From Paramacrobiotus richtersi (lineage: Eukaryota; Tardigrada; Eutardigrada; Parachela; Macrobiotidae), in contig JAQGAU010000344.1 in NCBI GenBank assembly GCA_034698045.1, forward strand, positions 1-30,633: a stretch of DNA of 30,633 nt, written 5' to 3'. The notes under the pieces were generated by a model. That model worked only from the letters and a program-made list of their open reading frames with translations, was not told the origin of the DNA and made no database searches. A program made the translations under genes and the position numbers. Positions 8,977 to 19,658 of this stretch are shown here, piece after piece (position 1 is the first letter of the stretch; each line of letters starts with the position of its first letter).

Positions 8977-10879
8977 TATGCGAACCAGTTCCCGGCGATC
9001 TTTCGTGAAGGTGCAAACCACGGATTTCACGAAGCCGGTAAGACGAAAGCTTGTAACGCGATTTTGCCGCAAATATCAGCAAAGGTCTTTATCAAACGAA
9101 GGCGAAAGGCTCCCCAATACTGTAGTAACCCTTTCGGTGGTTTGTGTAAATTTGTTTTTCATGAAGTCTCGAATAAGCGGGGTTATTGCGATACATTTTC
9201 TCTTTTACTCTCATTTTATCTGCGCAGCCTGTTGTGGGATGCGCGAATGCAGCGGAAACAATGACCTGATCATCGCATATAGCATATGCAATTTGTGCGG
9301 TAACTTCGCTCATCTGAGATTTTGCTTTCAAGAAATTAGGTTCTCAGTCACCGAGAGCAGTATCCTTGGGTTTGCTTACATTACCAAAAGCGCCGAAACA
9401 GGTCTAATTGTGCGTACAGTATCCATAAACGCTCTCTGATCACAAAAGTTTGCTCTTTATCCATCTAAACCATTTTTATTCGAGCAGAAAGTTGCATGTA
9501 CTTACTGACCCATGCAGCTGAATGACCATTGTGATTTCAGTCGGTGACACTCTGGCACTCAGTGTAAGCACGCCTAAGCATCTTTCATGGTTGGGATTGC
9601 TTAAGAATAACGTACAGGATGAAGGTAAGCACGGTGCTTCAGTAGACATCGTTACGTCTCAATATTTAAAACTTTAGCCTACTGGCGGCTTTTATGTTAT
9701 AGAGGGCGACTTGAATTACCAGTTCGCAACCGCAATGGAGCAGATCTCGAATCTACCATTCATGTATGTAATGGACAAATATCGATATGATGTATTTTCC
9801 GGGAACATTTCAACATGCAACCTCAATGCTGGCTGGTGGAAATATGTGTGAGATGAAATATGAATGCTGTTAGTACTGCAGTTTATGTGATAAACTGGTG
9901 TTTCCTTGTTTAGAACGGATTATCAGGGAATTGTGCCACCTGTACCGCGATCAGAGTCAGATTTCGATCCAGCAGCCAAGTACCATACTGATGCTGATGT
10001 GGAATATATGCGGTACGTGAAAACGAACTAGTCCTAACTCATAATGCCCTGTACTCTGTAGCACGTGTTTCTACCACAATACATCTAGATCTTTTGCCGA
10101 AAACGAAAAACGGCCACGGACCTTGTAGATAATTCTAGGTGCATACAACAATCAGTCAGACACCACAAGATGTTGCTAACACAATTATTGGCGTTGTGAT
10201 CAAGACGTTTATCGAAACATATGCGTGCAAAAGTGACGCTGTACGAACACTAAAATTCTTGCACTGGAAAAGGTGGTAGAACGCACATATGAACCTGAAC
10301 CGAATATATAAAGTACAGTTTGCATCCCTTTACATCCCAGAACGGTGATGTGACTGTTGCACAGTTACGCAGATTAGACAAGCCAGTGCGTACCGTCACT
10401 ACTAATGTTGACTGTTATTTTAACAACCATCCAGTTGTCCGTTAGCCTAGCTTTTACTTGTTCTTTGTAGTTCTGCCTGTACATTTCCTGTCCAGCATAC
10501 ACTTGACTCTTGTTTTTTTCAGTTACTTCATAAGCGTTATCCTGATGTTCCAGTTCCACAAAGGCTTATGTACGGCCGCTGGTCATACGGGTCCTTTGTA
10601 CCAGTGTGATATCAACCAGTCAAAGGCAGCCGGCAAGCGACTCAGGTACTGTCGATCCAATCTAGCTGTCATTTGATACTGGTCACCCAGAATCAGACGC
10701 TTTCAATCCTCAGCAATATGCTCTCCCTTGGCTCGTCTCAACCCTGGCCGATAGCTCTGGAAAAAATTACAGGATCAAGAAGTCTGGATGCAGGAGCGAT
10801 TCTGGACTTTTTCGATCCGCTGTATAGGTATCTTCAGGATGTCAATACGAAGAACAACGAACTCATTGGTTGGAAATGA
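8977..10879 (+). pseudogene. Partial tandem copy of ACE: last six exons only
   Basis: Exons 8977-9037, 9541-9624, 9703-9847, 9914-10012, 10523-10645 and 10714-10879 match exons 10-15 of the complete ACE gene downstream. All six have exactly the same lengths (61, 84, 145, 99, 123, 166), and GT-AG splice sites and phases are kept. The 225 encoded residues differ from the downstream gene at about 20 positions, with no stop or frameshift before the TGA. The third zinc-ligand region (GFHEA), the Lys/His pair (AKYH) and YMRYF are present; the nearby GANPG has become GANHG. Introns are alignable but clearly diverged. No exon for the signal peptide, N-terminal half or HEXXH motif is found upstream, and similarity begins about 12 bases before the first exon. 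As it stands it cannot encode an active peptidase, so I call it a pseudogene or gene fragment. A functional 3' half using unknown 5' exons remains possible. Confidence 0.85.
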
Positions 10880-11292
10880 TCATCACTTACGGTCGTTAAA
10901 TGGTTACGGTTAACTTAATGTTAAGTGCTAACTGTTGATTTGTTCGGAAGAAGTAGATCGTCCACTTTTTGCAATCGTTTGTTGTCTTGGTTCTAGGTTT
11001 TACAGACGGTTTCTGTATTTTTTTCTTTACATAGACTTTCTTATGTTTTTCTGTGGCAAGTATCGCCTCTTATGTGGCGAGTTTCGCCAAGCTTCCAAAG
11101 GGTATCATGATAAAGCAGTGCACGTACATGCGATCAAACTTACATACTGTTAAAATCGTCGCTGTAATTTACAACTCCGGGCCGCCTCTGGCTTGATAAC
11201 CCTGGTTTTTCGTTGTGTCATTGGTAACTTTTTTTATTGGTTATTGCATAGTAAGTGTTAACTGTAATAGGGACTATAGTACCAATAATTCC
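10880..11292. other. Spacer between partial ACE copy and LINE fragment
   Basis: AT-rich spacer with no recognisable gene. It contains the point where resemblance to the LINE protein starts, near codon HHALYLL at about 11297. I could not identify a target-site duplication. Confidence 0.4.
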
Positions 11293-12505
11293 ATCACATC
11301 ACGCTTTGTATTTGTTGAAGAATTGCTTTGCGATGCCCAAGTTGCTGTACCTGCTTCGCACGAGTCCATGTTATGAATGCCCGGGAGTATTGAGACAATT
11401 TGATGCGGTCCTACGTGGAGCTGTCCAGACACTAATCAACATCGACATCTCTGACAATCTTTGGCTGCAGATGAATTTACCGGTTTGGAGAGCGGGTCTG
11501 GGAGTGCGCTGTGCAAGTGAGTTAGCTTTACCGGCCTTTGTGTCGTCGGCTCATTCTGTACAGCAATTGTGTTCCCTTATCCTGCCCTCCGACGAAGTTC
11601 CGGCCGAAGCTGCGGTCAAGTTGTGGTGTGAGCATTATCGGTGTGATATACCAGAGGAAGGTTTACGTAAACATCAGTCGGCGTTGGACAGACCGGGTAT
11701 CGAGCTGAACTACTCCAAAGTGAGACTTTTGGCATCTGGGATAGTCGAGAAAGCAGTTCTTCTGGCGGCGTCTGAGAGAGAATCCGGGGCGTGGTTAAAT
11801 GCTCTTCCTGCTGCTTCCCTGGGAAAGTTTTTGAATGATGAACAGTTACGTGTTGGAGTTGGTTTACGGTTTGGCGCAAGTGTTGTTCGTCCACATAAGT
11901 GCTTTCACTGCGGCACTCAGGTCAACGAAAACGGTCATCATGGATTATCCTGTTTGTACAGTAAGGGAACATGGCCACGACACTGCGAAATGAATAAAAT
12001 CGTGGAACAGGCCTTGAAGTCTGCCGGTTTTCCTTGCGAACTGGAACCACTGGGTATGAACAGAAGTAATGGCAAACGGCCTGATGGAGCAACTCTGGTA
12101 CCTGTCTGGAATGGTCAATATGTGGTGTGGGATGCTACGTGTTCTTGCACGGTGGCATCATCGTATGTGGATGGCTCGTCGAAAAAAGCTGGGACAGTAG
12201 CACGTAATCGGGAGGCAGCGAAGAAGAATCACTACGAATTCTTACGAGCGCCATATCTCTTCCTTCCAATCGTCTGTGAAACACTCGGAGTTTTTGGCGA
12301 ATCCACAAAAGAGCTTTTCAAGTTTTTAGGTCGTAAAATTTTTGAAAAATCGGGCGAAGCGCGTTCTACTGCCTTTTTGAAACAGCGTTTTTCTGTTGCT
12401 GTCATTAGGGGAACCGCGGCGTCAGTGTTGGGTACATTGCCACGTACTAAGGCGGTTTTGAATGATAAGACAGGTGTTGGTTGGTTTGGTTTTAACTTTC
12501 AGTAG
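11255..12505 (+). CDS. C-terminal part of a LINE polyprotein with restriction-like endonuclease
   Basis: The 416-codon frame matches the tail of non-LTR retrotransposon proteins whose reverse transcriptase is followed by a zinc finger and a restriction-like endonuclease. Family-typical phrases are visible: NCFAMPKLLYLLRTSP, WRAGLGVRCASELALPAF and, near the end, RGTAASVLGT. Residues 216-233 form a C-x2-C-x8-H-x4-C finger (CFHC...HHGLSC). The endonuclease core shows RPDG (P276, D277), WDAT (D293) and KKNHY (K323/K324), the PD-(D/E)xK pattern. The reverse transcriptase palm (YxDD) is absent, so the copy is 5'-truncated, as is common for LINE insertions. The stated start is simply the first in-frame Met; recognisable similarity begins about 14 codons later. 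The remaining frame has no stop or shift, which suggests a fairly recent insertion. Confidence 0.85.
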   Translation: MLTVIGTIVPIIPSHHALYLLKNCFAMPKLLYLLRTSPCYECPGVLRQFDAVLRGAVQTLINIDISDNLWLQMNLPVWRAGLGVRCASELALPAFVSSAHSVQQLCSLILPSDEVPAEAAVKLWCEHYRCDIPEEGLRKHQSALDRPGIELNYSKVRLLASGIVEKAVLLAASERESGAWLNALPAASLGKFLNDEQLRVGVGLRFGASVVRPHKCFHCGTQVNENGHHGLSCLYSKGTWPRHCEMNKIVEQALKSAGFPCELEPLGMNRSNGKRPDGATLVPVWNGQYVVWDATCSCTVASSYVDGSSKKAGTVARNREAAKKNHYEFLRAPYLFLPIVCETLGVFGESTKELFKFLGRKIFEKSGEARSTAFLKQRFSVAVIRGTAASVLGTLPRTKAVLNDKTGVGWFGFNFQ

Positions 12506-12563
12506 TAACATGACTGCAGTAGTGATTTTGGCGCCAGCGTCGTTGTATCGATACCCCAATAAA
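11293..12563 (+). mobile_element. 5'-truncated non-LTR retrotransposon (RLE class)
   Basis: It spans the recognisable coding part and a short 3' region ending at AATAAA (12558-12563). It lies between the partial and the complete ACE genes. The left border is where protein resemblance starts. The right border is set by the polyadenylation signal; I see no clear poly(A) tail or target duplication, so both ends are approximate. Confidence 0.7.
12558..12563 (+). terminator. Polyadenylation signal AATAAA of the LINE fragment
   Basis: AATAAA lies about 53 bases after the stop codon, a normal distance for a retrotransposon 3' end. Confidence 0.55.
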
Positions 12564-13144
12564 AGCCCCTATATTGAAATAATCGTTATACTGGTCAGTG
12601 AGGTCGGGTTTGTAACTATTTTGTAACCTTACAGTCTATGCATACGCTAGAACAGTGTGCCTATGGGTGACCTTGACCTTCGCTGGCGAACTTACATGCT
12701 CGAAGAACAAATGGAGTCTAAGTGAAAAACCTAGCGATAGGACTGCGTAATGTTAACAAACCGAAATACAACTGGTGAAAGGCCACATCGAACTAAAACA
12801 ATGCAAGCCGAGAAAAACGCCGCCGGCTGCCCGGCATCACAATATATGTAAGCATTAACAAAATCACCAGTACCAGCAAATCAAACGGATCACTTATGAT
12901 AAGCCACTAAATCATCCAAAACGCACGATTCTTTTCGTGGCCTGTTGCCGAAGCCGCCAGCAGTCCTTTGCATTCCCGAAAGCTAATTACCACCGGAAGT
13001 CATGAAACGGTGCCTAGTAATCGTTCAGTGCCTTGAAGAGCCAGCAGCATGTACTATTATATACGGCTTGTGACGGATGATAATTATTCTTTTCAAGCAT
13101 TTTCTGTCGTTTCCATTTAACAGAACACAACAAATTAAAACCAT

Positions 13145-13194
13145 GCAAGCTGTGCAGTGTGGTTAACGCACAGCTTGCGTTAACCACACTGCAC
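13145..13194. repeat. Two overlapping, mutually exclusive hairpins
   Basis: An 18-bp perfect inverted repeat (GTGCAGTGTGGTTAACGC at 13152-13169; its complement at 13177-13194) has a 7-base loop. A second perfect 10-bp repeat (GCAAGCTGTG at 13145-13154; CACAGCTTGC at 13169-13178) uses the loop and part of the same arm, so the two cannot form together. Confidence 0.9.
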
Positions 13195-13260
13195 ATGCAC
13201 AGCGACAATAAAACCACATAATGTTTATTGTGGTTTTTTCTTTTTTGTCGCTGTGGCATG
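13195..13260. repeat. Adjacent long imperfect hairpin
   Basis: Left arm ATGCACAGCGACAATAAAACCACA pairs with the right arm running from TGTGGTTTTTT through TTGTCGCTGTGGCAT, with small bulges. It directly follows the double hairpin. Together they resemble a foldback element, a transposon end or a microRNA-like precursor; sequence alone does not decide. Confidence 0.75.
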
Positions 13261-14381
13261 CTATGGAAGCTAGTCCGCACTTTGTGCCGGTTGTGGTAAA
13301 TGGCTCCGTCAATCTGAAGTTGCATGTTCGACTCGCTTGCAATCTTTTATTCGTGGTCTTTTGTAATTTAGCCTTGAAAATTTGCCCGTTTGGAGAAAGT
13401 TGACATTTTTCATATGTAAGTATGTACGTATGTACCGTTATATTAATATAGGAGAATATGTTTCAGATTACGTGTGTTCATCTTTAAACTTTTTGTTCAT
13501 CCTTTCTAAAGAAAGGATGTATCCATCTGTATATAAATTATTAGATCTGATCCGTTCATTTGCACCATGAACAAGAATGATCCGTTGAAATGATTTTACC
13601 TTCTACTGGAACTGGCAGTTTACGCTGTAAAGAATGATGATAAAATGAGAATGTTTGCATCCGGTGAATACTTTGGCCTGTAAATACTTGTTACCGATAT
13701 AACCAGATCAGTAACAAAGGCTTATAATTGACCTTTTAGCTTTTTAGCTCCTTAGACAATGATTTAAAGACGGTTCATTTTACAGAACAAAACAAACATA
13801 CTTTAGAGAACAACATTAATTTTTCAATTTCTTATGATTAGATTTAGTTACGCGCTCATGATGCAGTTCGAACAGTCCAGTGGTTTTTAAGCAAGAATTA
13901 CTGATCCGTGTCGCATTCGCAGCTGCTGTATGGCATAATGTCCGCGTGTGCATTTCTGCACCAACATAAACAGCAGTTATTTTTACTGGCATATACTTAT
14001 GTTTTCATCAAGTCAATGAATTAGTTGTGTTGGTAGTAGCAATTACTACAGAACCATTGTTGTTTGGATGGCAAAAATGCTAACAGGCCGACCGATAATG
14101 CAGTCTTTACAATTTTTTTGTTGCATCAGAGTACCATAGTTCGACTGTGCGTTGACCGGACATGGACGACAACAGGAAATTTGAGAAGCGAACCAACTCA
14201 GTCCGCAGACGTCTTGGTCCTTAGCGAAGAATGGAAATTCCGTCTTTTAATGCTCACGCTCAAGTTGTCATTCTCACAACCTCAGCTGATACAGTTTTTT
14301 ATACAAAAAATCAAATCTGCAGCGCATTCGAGAGGCGTTTTGCAAGCTGTCTCGCTTTCGACTGGTGCAAGTTCTTGAAGA

Positions 14382-17300
14382 ATGGGTCGTAGGATAACCC
14401 CGTTCCTCGGTGAGACATCTCATGATTGTGTGAATAAGCATATACTTATACTGAAAGCAAATACACTAGACTTCTAAATCGGAGTATAAACAAGCTGCAG
14501 CTAACAACTTTTTCTGTCAGGTTTTATTGTGATCGTGACTGCATATCTCGCGGAGGCAAAGTTCTACCCAGTGGACACGAGCCCCTTTCTGGAAAAGGGC
14601 ATTCCTGACCCATACCGACTTTCTGATCCGAACTACTTTTGGCAATGGCTCAAAGAATGGTAAATTACCCAACAACTCTTATATACCTGCACATCTCCAT
14701 ATTTAGCTTTTATATCCAGAATATCAGTTTTAAGCAGTTAAGCTCTAGGATACAAGTGTGTATCACTGAATGCGAAAGTATTTTCCGAATGATTCCGTAA
14801 TCAAAAAACTGATAATTATCGCTATGTACGCACGTACCAGTGTATAGTCGCTGTTGTTAATGTTGTAAACCTAACAAATTTCCATCTTTTGACTGTTGAG
14901 GTACAATCCTTACGCCACAATGGTTTACAATTCCAATGTCAAATCAAACTGGGATTTCGAAACCAACTTAACGGCCGAAAACGAGGCTGCAACAGTAAGT
15001 CAGCGTTTATGTATCACGACACAATTTCAGCAGAGACGACATTTTCGCCCTACTAACCTTATTAATTATGTGATTTTAATAACGACTTTCTGTGTTTTTA
15101 CAGGTACAAAGCGCCCAACCAAGAGCAAAATTTACTCAAGCTGTAGCAACGATGGTGAAGAACTTTGACATCAGCAAGATGGCGGATGAACAACTAAAGC
15201 GGATCTACAAATTACTCACTAATCTAGGAGACAATGCATTGGCTCCCGATGATCTCACGGCGTTGACTTCGACTATCAATCGTATGAGCACGATCTATTC
15301 GACGGCCAAGGTCTGCTTTGATGCATCGCAGACCGTTGCCAGTCTCGAAGCCGCCAGTGCAAACTGTCCCGAAAGTCTTCGAGTGACTCTTGATCCCGGT
15401 AAGTGTCATAATTTACAACGTTAATGCAAACATTAACGGCCCCAACATTCGGTAGGGCATGGTTTTCAGTTTATTTATGAAGTCCCTTTTCATACCATTG
15501 GTATAGTCCTTCATCACCCTACTATCCGGTATTATATAGACCAGATTCTTGTATCTATTCAGGCGTACCTTGATTTCCGAAAATTATCGTCATCATCAAT
15601 TATTATCGGTTCCTTTACTGCACTCTCGGTTCAACGTTACCAGTTGAAAATAAAACCACCTTTACGGGTCCCTATGTTTAGTGCTTCTTGATTATATGAG
15701 GGATACCTGGGATGCACCTGATAGAAGGACATATATTTGGAAAGCTTGGAGAGATGCGACAAAAGCAAACCGTCAAGATTTCGTGAAATATGTTGCCTTA
15801 AAGAACAAAGCTGCACAGTTATCAGGTAGGAAAAACAAGTATCGGAAATGTGCATGCCACATCTTGAGAACAAAGGGCGTTCGGTTATATGCAGCTGAAT
15901 TGATCGTTTCGGTTTTAACAGGAGATATCGACGATCATGTGATCAGGTTATTAAAGTTTTCTGCCGTCAGTACACTTACAAATTGTTTGCTCAGAGCACT
16001 GTGACTGAAAGGGATATTAATTAATAACTCTTATGCCATCTGACGCTTTAGGGTGCAAGTTTTTTTCAGCTTTTCCTAGTTACTTAATTAACATCTAGGA
16101 TATGCCGACAACGGTCAGTCATGGCGATCCGATTACGTGGTGGACAGCTTGAATTACACCGATGCAGTATTTCTCAGAGATATCGAGCGGTTATGGCAGC
16201 AAGTTAAACCACTTTATCTGCAACTGCATGCCTATGTCCGACGCAAGCTGATACAAAAGTTTCCAAACGAAAACATATCTCCTACCGCTGCGATTCCAGC
16301 ACACCTGTTAGGTATGTTAATCACCATAAGGTAGGACCCCATTGGAGATGGGCAAGCAATCCTACAGTACTATAGGTTTCGCAGCATTTTGCAATGCACG
16401 GTTAATGCTAGCTCTGTGGTCTGTACAGTTGTTCCATGTTTTTCAGGCGACATGTTGTCTCAGTCTTGGGGCGGAATGTTGAGTTTTACACAACTTTTCC
16501 CAATAAAACCACCACTTGATGTTACAAACGAAATGATAGCGCAAAACTACACAGTGGACCGAATGTTTCGAACATCGGAAAAATTCCAAGTGGACTTAGG
16601 GCTGATGCCCATGGTAGACACCTTTTACAATCTGTCCATGCTGACCAAGCCAAGTGATCGGGACGTGGTGTGCGCTCCCTCGACATGGGACTTCTATACC
16701 AACCCGCCGGATGATACCCGGTTCGTGCTCTCGAACACGTATATTGACGAAAGTTATGAACATCTAGCAAATAGTAGATTACGTTATCTTAAGGCTGGTA
16801 AATACGCGAGGGTACAAAACGATTTCTTGCAGGGTCAAAATGTGTACCCAGGTGAATATGAAGGACTTCGTAACAATTCACCAGTAAGTATACAGTATCA
16901 TGCAGCAGGCTAATCCACAGTAAGCTGGACGTTCACGCTATGATCTGACATTACATCTTTCATTTTCTAACAGCGAAATGGGCCATGCTCAATATTACAT
17001 GCAAGTAAGTAAGCTCACTGTACAAGCGCTGCCATCGTATTTATTATCAAAACTTTTGTCAGTCATTGGCAGTCATTAGCAGAAGTAGATGATGAGATTG
17101 ATTATAATTACAAAGTAAATCGATCTGTTTAGATTTACGTATGATAACATGATCTAAAACGTTCTGTTGTCATTGTGCATAACCGCTACCAATCCTACCA
17201 TTGATATGGAGTATCTTTCACAGTATGCGAATCAGTTCCCTGCGATCTTCCGTGCAGGTGCGAACCCAGGATTTCACGAAGCCGGTAAGACGCAAGCTTC

Positions 17301-19019
17301 TAGCGTGCATTTGCTGCAAAATATCAGCATTAAAGGTCCTAAAATGAAAGCGGCTACCTAGTAGACAGCGTTTTCGGTAGTTTGCGTAGTTCACTTTTTC
17401 ATGAAATCTCGAACAACTGGAGTCACAGTCATTTGTCCCGCTCCCCGCTGATAATTTTACCTACGCAGCCTATGATGGGCTCTGGACACGCATTAGGCAA
17501 ATAGTGACCTTCGCTAGTCATCGGACAGAGATTTTATTAAGATAGTAAACTGGCCAAGCCACCGAGTGCTTACGTCCATGGGTTTTTGTACGTTAGAGGC
17601 TTAATGGCGCACATTTCATTTAGAACCAAGTTGTTATAGCAGAAAGTTCCATACCCAGTCAGCAGCTTTATGATCTCACACTAATTTTGTTTTCAGTCGG
17701 TGACACTTTAACGCTCAGTGTAAGCACGCCGAAGCATCTCTCGTGGTTGGGCTTGCTTAAGAATAACGTTGAGGATGAAGGTAGGTGCTGTGGACATTGG
17801 GAGCTAGGTGCGTATGTGCAAATTTAGGTCCTGCTGCTTTTGTATTGTAGAGGGCGACTTAAATTATCAATTCTCAACCGCAATGGAACAGATATCAAAT
17901 CTACCATTCATGTACGTGATGGACAAATATCGTTACGATGTCTTTTCCGGGAACATTTCGACATCCGACCTCAACGCTGGTTGGTGGAAATATGTGTAAG
18001 ATGAATTATGCGAATGTTGTCAGTAGAAGCTTGTGTAATAAACCGCAAGTCTCCTTCCTTTAGAACGGAGTATCAGGGAATTGTGCCACCTGTACCACGA
18101 TCAGAATCCGATTTCGATCCAGCAGCCAAGTATCATATTAATGCTGACGTGGAATATATGCGGTACGGGTAAATCATAAGTCGTAATACTGTGTAGTTCG
18201 TGTGCCTGCCATAATAGGTAATAATGACACATTTTTGTCAAAACAAAAACGGATGACCGGCCACCCTGCAGCTGCGTGCATCGTTCGGACATAACGAGCT
18301 GTTGTTTACAGTTATACGTGGTGACCCTAAGACGGTGTGGTCAAGATGTTTAATGATCGAAATATGTGCGTAGTCGTACAAAGGTGACCTTATGTGCATA
18401 CCACATCGGAAATAGTAGAGCTGCTTTCCGTTATGCCAGAACGGTGACGGGATCGTTAAACAGTTAGGTATATTATTATATATTACAATAGTACATATTA
18501 CATATTATATATTACATATATTATATATTACAAACGTCAGCGGGTTCCGTTGTTGGCTGATATCTGGTAAAAATACCCAGTTGTCAGCTGGTACTGTGTA
18601 TCGGCCTATTACCTGTTCTAATTCTGCCTAAGTTCCAACTACTCGACCCTTACTCTTTTGCAGATACTTCATAAGCGTCATCCTAATGTTCCAGTTCCAC
18701 AAAGGCTTGTGCACGGCCGCTGGTCATACGGGTCCTTTGTACCAGTGTGATATCAACCAATCAAAGGCAGCTGGCAAGAGACTCAGGTACGTTTATCACT
18801 GCATGGTAAGTATAAAGTGGTAACCGAAAGTTATACGCTTTCCGTGAATGTAGTGATATGCTGTCCCTTGGCACGTCTCAACCCTGGCCAATAGCTCTGG
18901 AAAAAGTTACTGGATCAAGAAATCTGGATGCAGGAGCGATCCTTGAATTTTTGGATCCGCTGTATAAGTATCTTCAGAATGCCAATACGAAGAATAACGA
19001 ATTCATTGGCTGGAAATAA
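14382..19019 (+). CDS. Secreted angiotensin-converting enzyme-like peptidase (M2 family), 15 exons
   Basis: A zinc dipeptidyl carboxypeptidase that removes C-terminal dipeptides from peptides outside the cell. Exons: 14382-14409, 14521-14659, 14901-14994, 15104-15398, 15682-15825, 16099-16311, 16447-16720, 16833-16883, 16974-17004, 17224-17284, 17697-17780, 17851-17995, 18064-18162, 18664-18786, 18854-19019. They total 1947 bases (648 residues) with matching phases. A signal peptide ([20 protein letters not shown]) starts at ATG 14382. There is one M2 domain and no C-terminal membrane anchor, as in soluble insect ACE. The zinc motif HEMGH (413-417) is built across exons 8 and 9, with the third ligand in GFHEA (442). 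Equivalents of testis-ACE Lys511, His513, Tyr520, Arg522 and Tyr523 are K542, H544, Y551, R553 and Y554. Oddities: VCHASAWDF has become VCAPSTWDF, losing the His353 equivalent, and there is one extra residue between the zinc motif and third ligand. Likely active, possibly with altered specificity. Confidence 0.94.
18472..18535. repeat. TATTA-rich microsatellite in ACE intron 13
   Basis: Irregular run of TATATTA/TACATATTA units inside the 501-base intron of the complete ACE gene. The matching intron of the partial copy (10013-10522) lacks it, so it arose after the duplication or was lost there. Confidence 0.8.
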
Positions 19020-19658
19020 TAGTCGCTTACGTTTATTAACCTTTTTTATTTATTGAGCAGCAGGCCGTACAGTTTTTGCCACCGTTTCTCGTTTTAATTC
19101 CAGAATTTGCAGACGATTTCTGTATTTTCGTTTCTTTACGTAAAATTTTGCTTTTCTTTAAGATCCAAACTGATGATCAGGTATATTAAAAACTTTGAGT
19201 GCGCGGTTGGTCACGAAGGCTTGTTGATAAAATAGCTATATTGTTGAGTGAAGTTATATATTTGGTAAAGACTTAGTGGAGCTAACTTCTTCCATATGTA
19301 GCGATTCTCAGGCAATCTGATCCGTTGCTTGATGAATTGGTCTGTTGACGTCAGTTTCATATCAAGTGGTGAATAGTTTTCAAGTCGCCAAGTTGTCAAA
19401 GGAGCATTCAAGTAGCAAATTTCTTTTATGATAGTGACATGATATCTTTGGACTCGTCGCAGCTATGGCCGAGATCTCGAAAGGTCAACGGAACGCAATA
19501 GGGTAAGAGTGGGCTTATGCGCATTGGAGACGTGATTGTGCCGCAGACAGGTGCACACAAAACTCTTAATGTTTAACAGAAAACCTGAGAGTTTAGAGAA
19601 GAATATTAATCAGACTTGAGTTAAGTCACTAAACAATCGCCAGCTCAACAGTCAGAAC
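19020..19658. other. Spacer between convergent ACE and neurexin-IV genes
   Basis: The two genes end toward each other 639 bases apart. I see no coding exon. TTTATT at about 19047-19052 would be AATAAA on the minus strand but lies some 600 bases past the neurexin stop; no good AATAAA for ACE is seen, so a variant signal may be used. Confidence 0.5.

Larger units (their letters stand above)
12564..14381. other. Upstream region of the complete ACE gene
   Basis: I see no convincing exon over this 1.8 kb. It contains the nested hairpins listed separately (13143-13260) and a small perfect hairpin at 13498-13519 (CATCCTTTC-TAAA-GAAAGGATG). The 104-codon frame at 14064-14378 has no recognisable content and is probably chance. 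The ACE promoter should lie in the right part, but I see no clear TATA box. Confidence 0.5.

Noticed and set aside
14064-14378. 104-codon plus-strand frame just before the ACE start
   Set aside because: No family features. A better start with a signal peptide and phase-matching donor lies at 14382, and no splice connects this frame to ACE.
16389-16913. A 174-codon uninterrupted frame in the ACE region taken as an exon in full
   Set aside because: Reading through 16721-16832 loses the HEMGH motif by frameshift. Splicing it out restores [19 protein letters not shown] in phase, which is what the family has.
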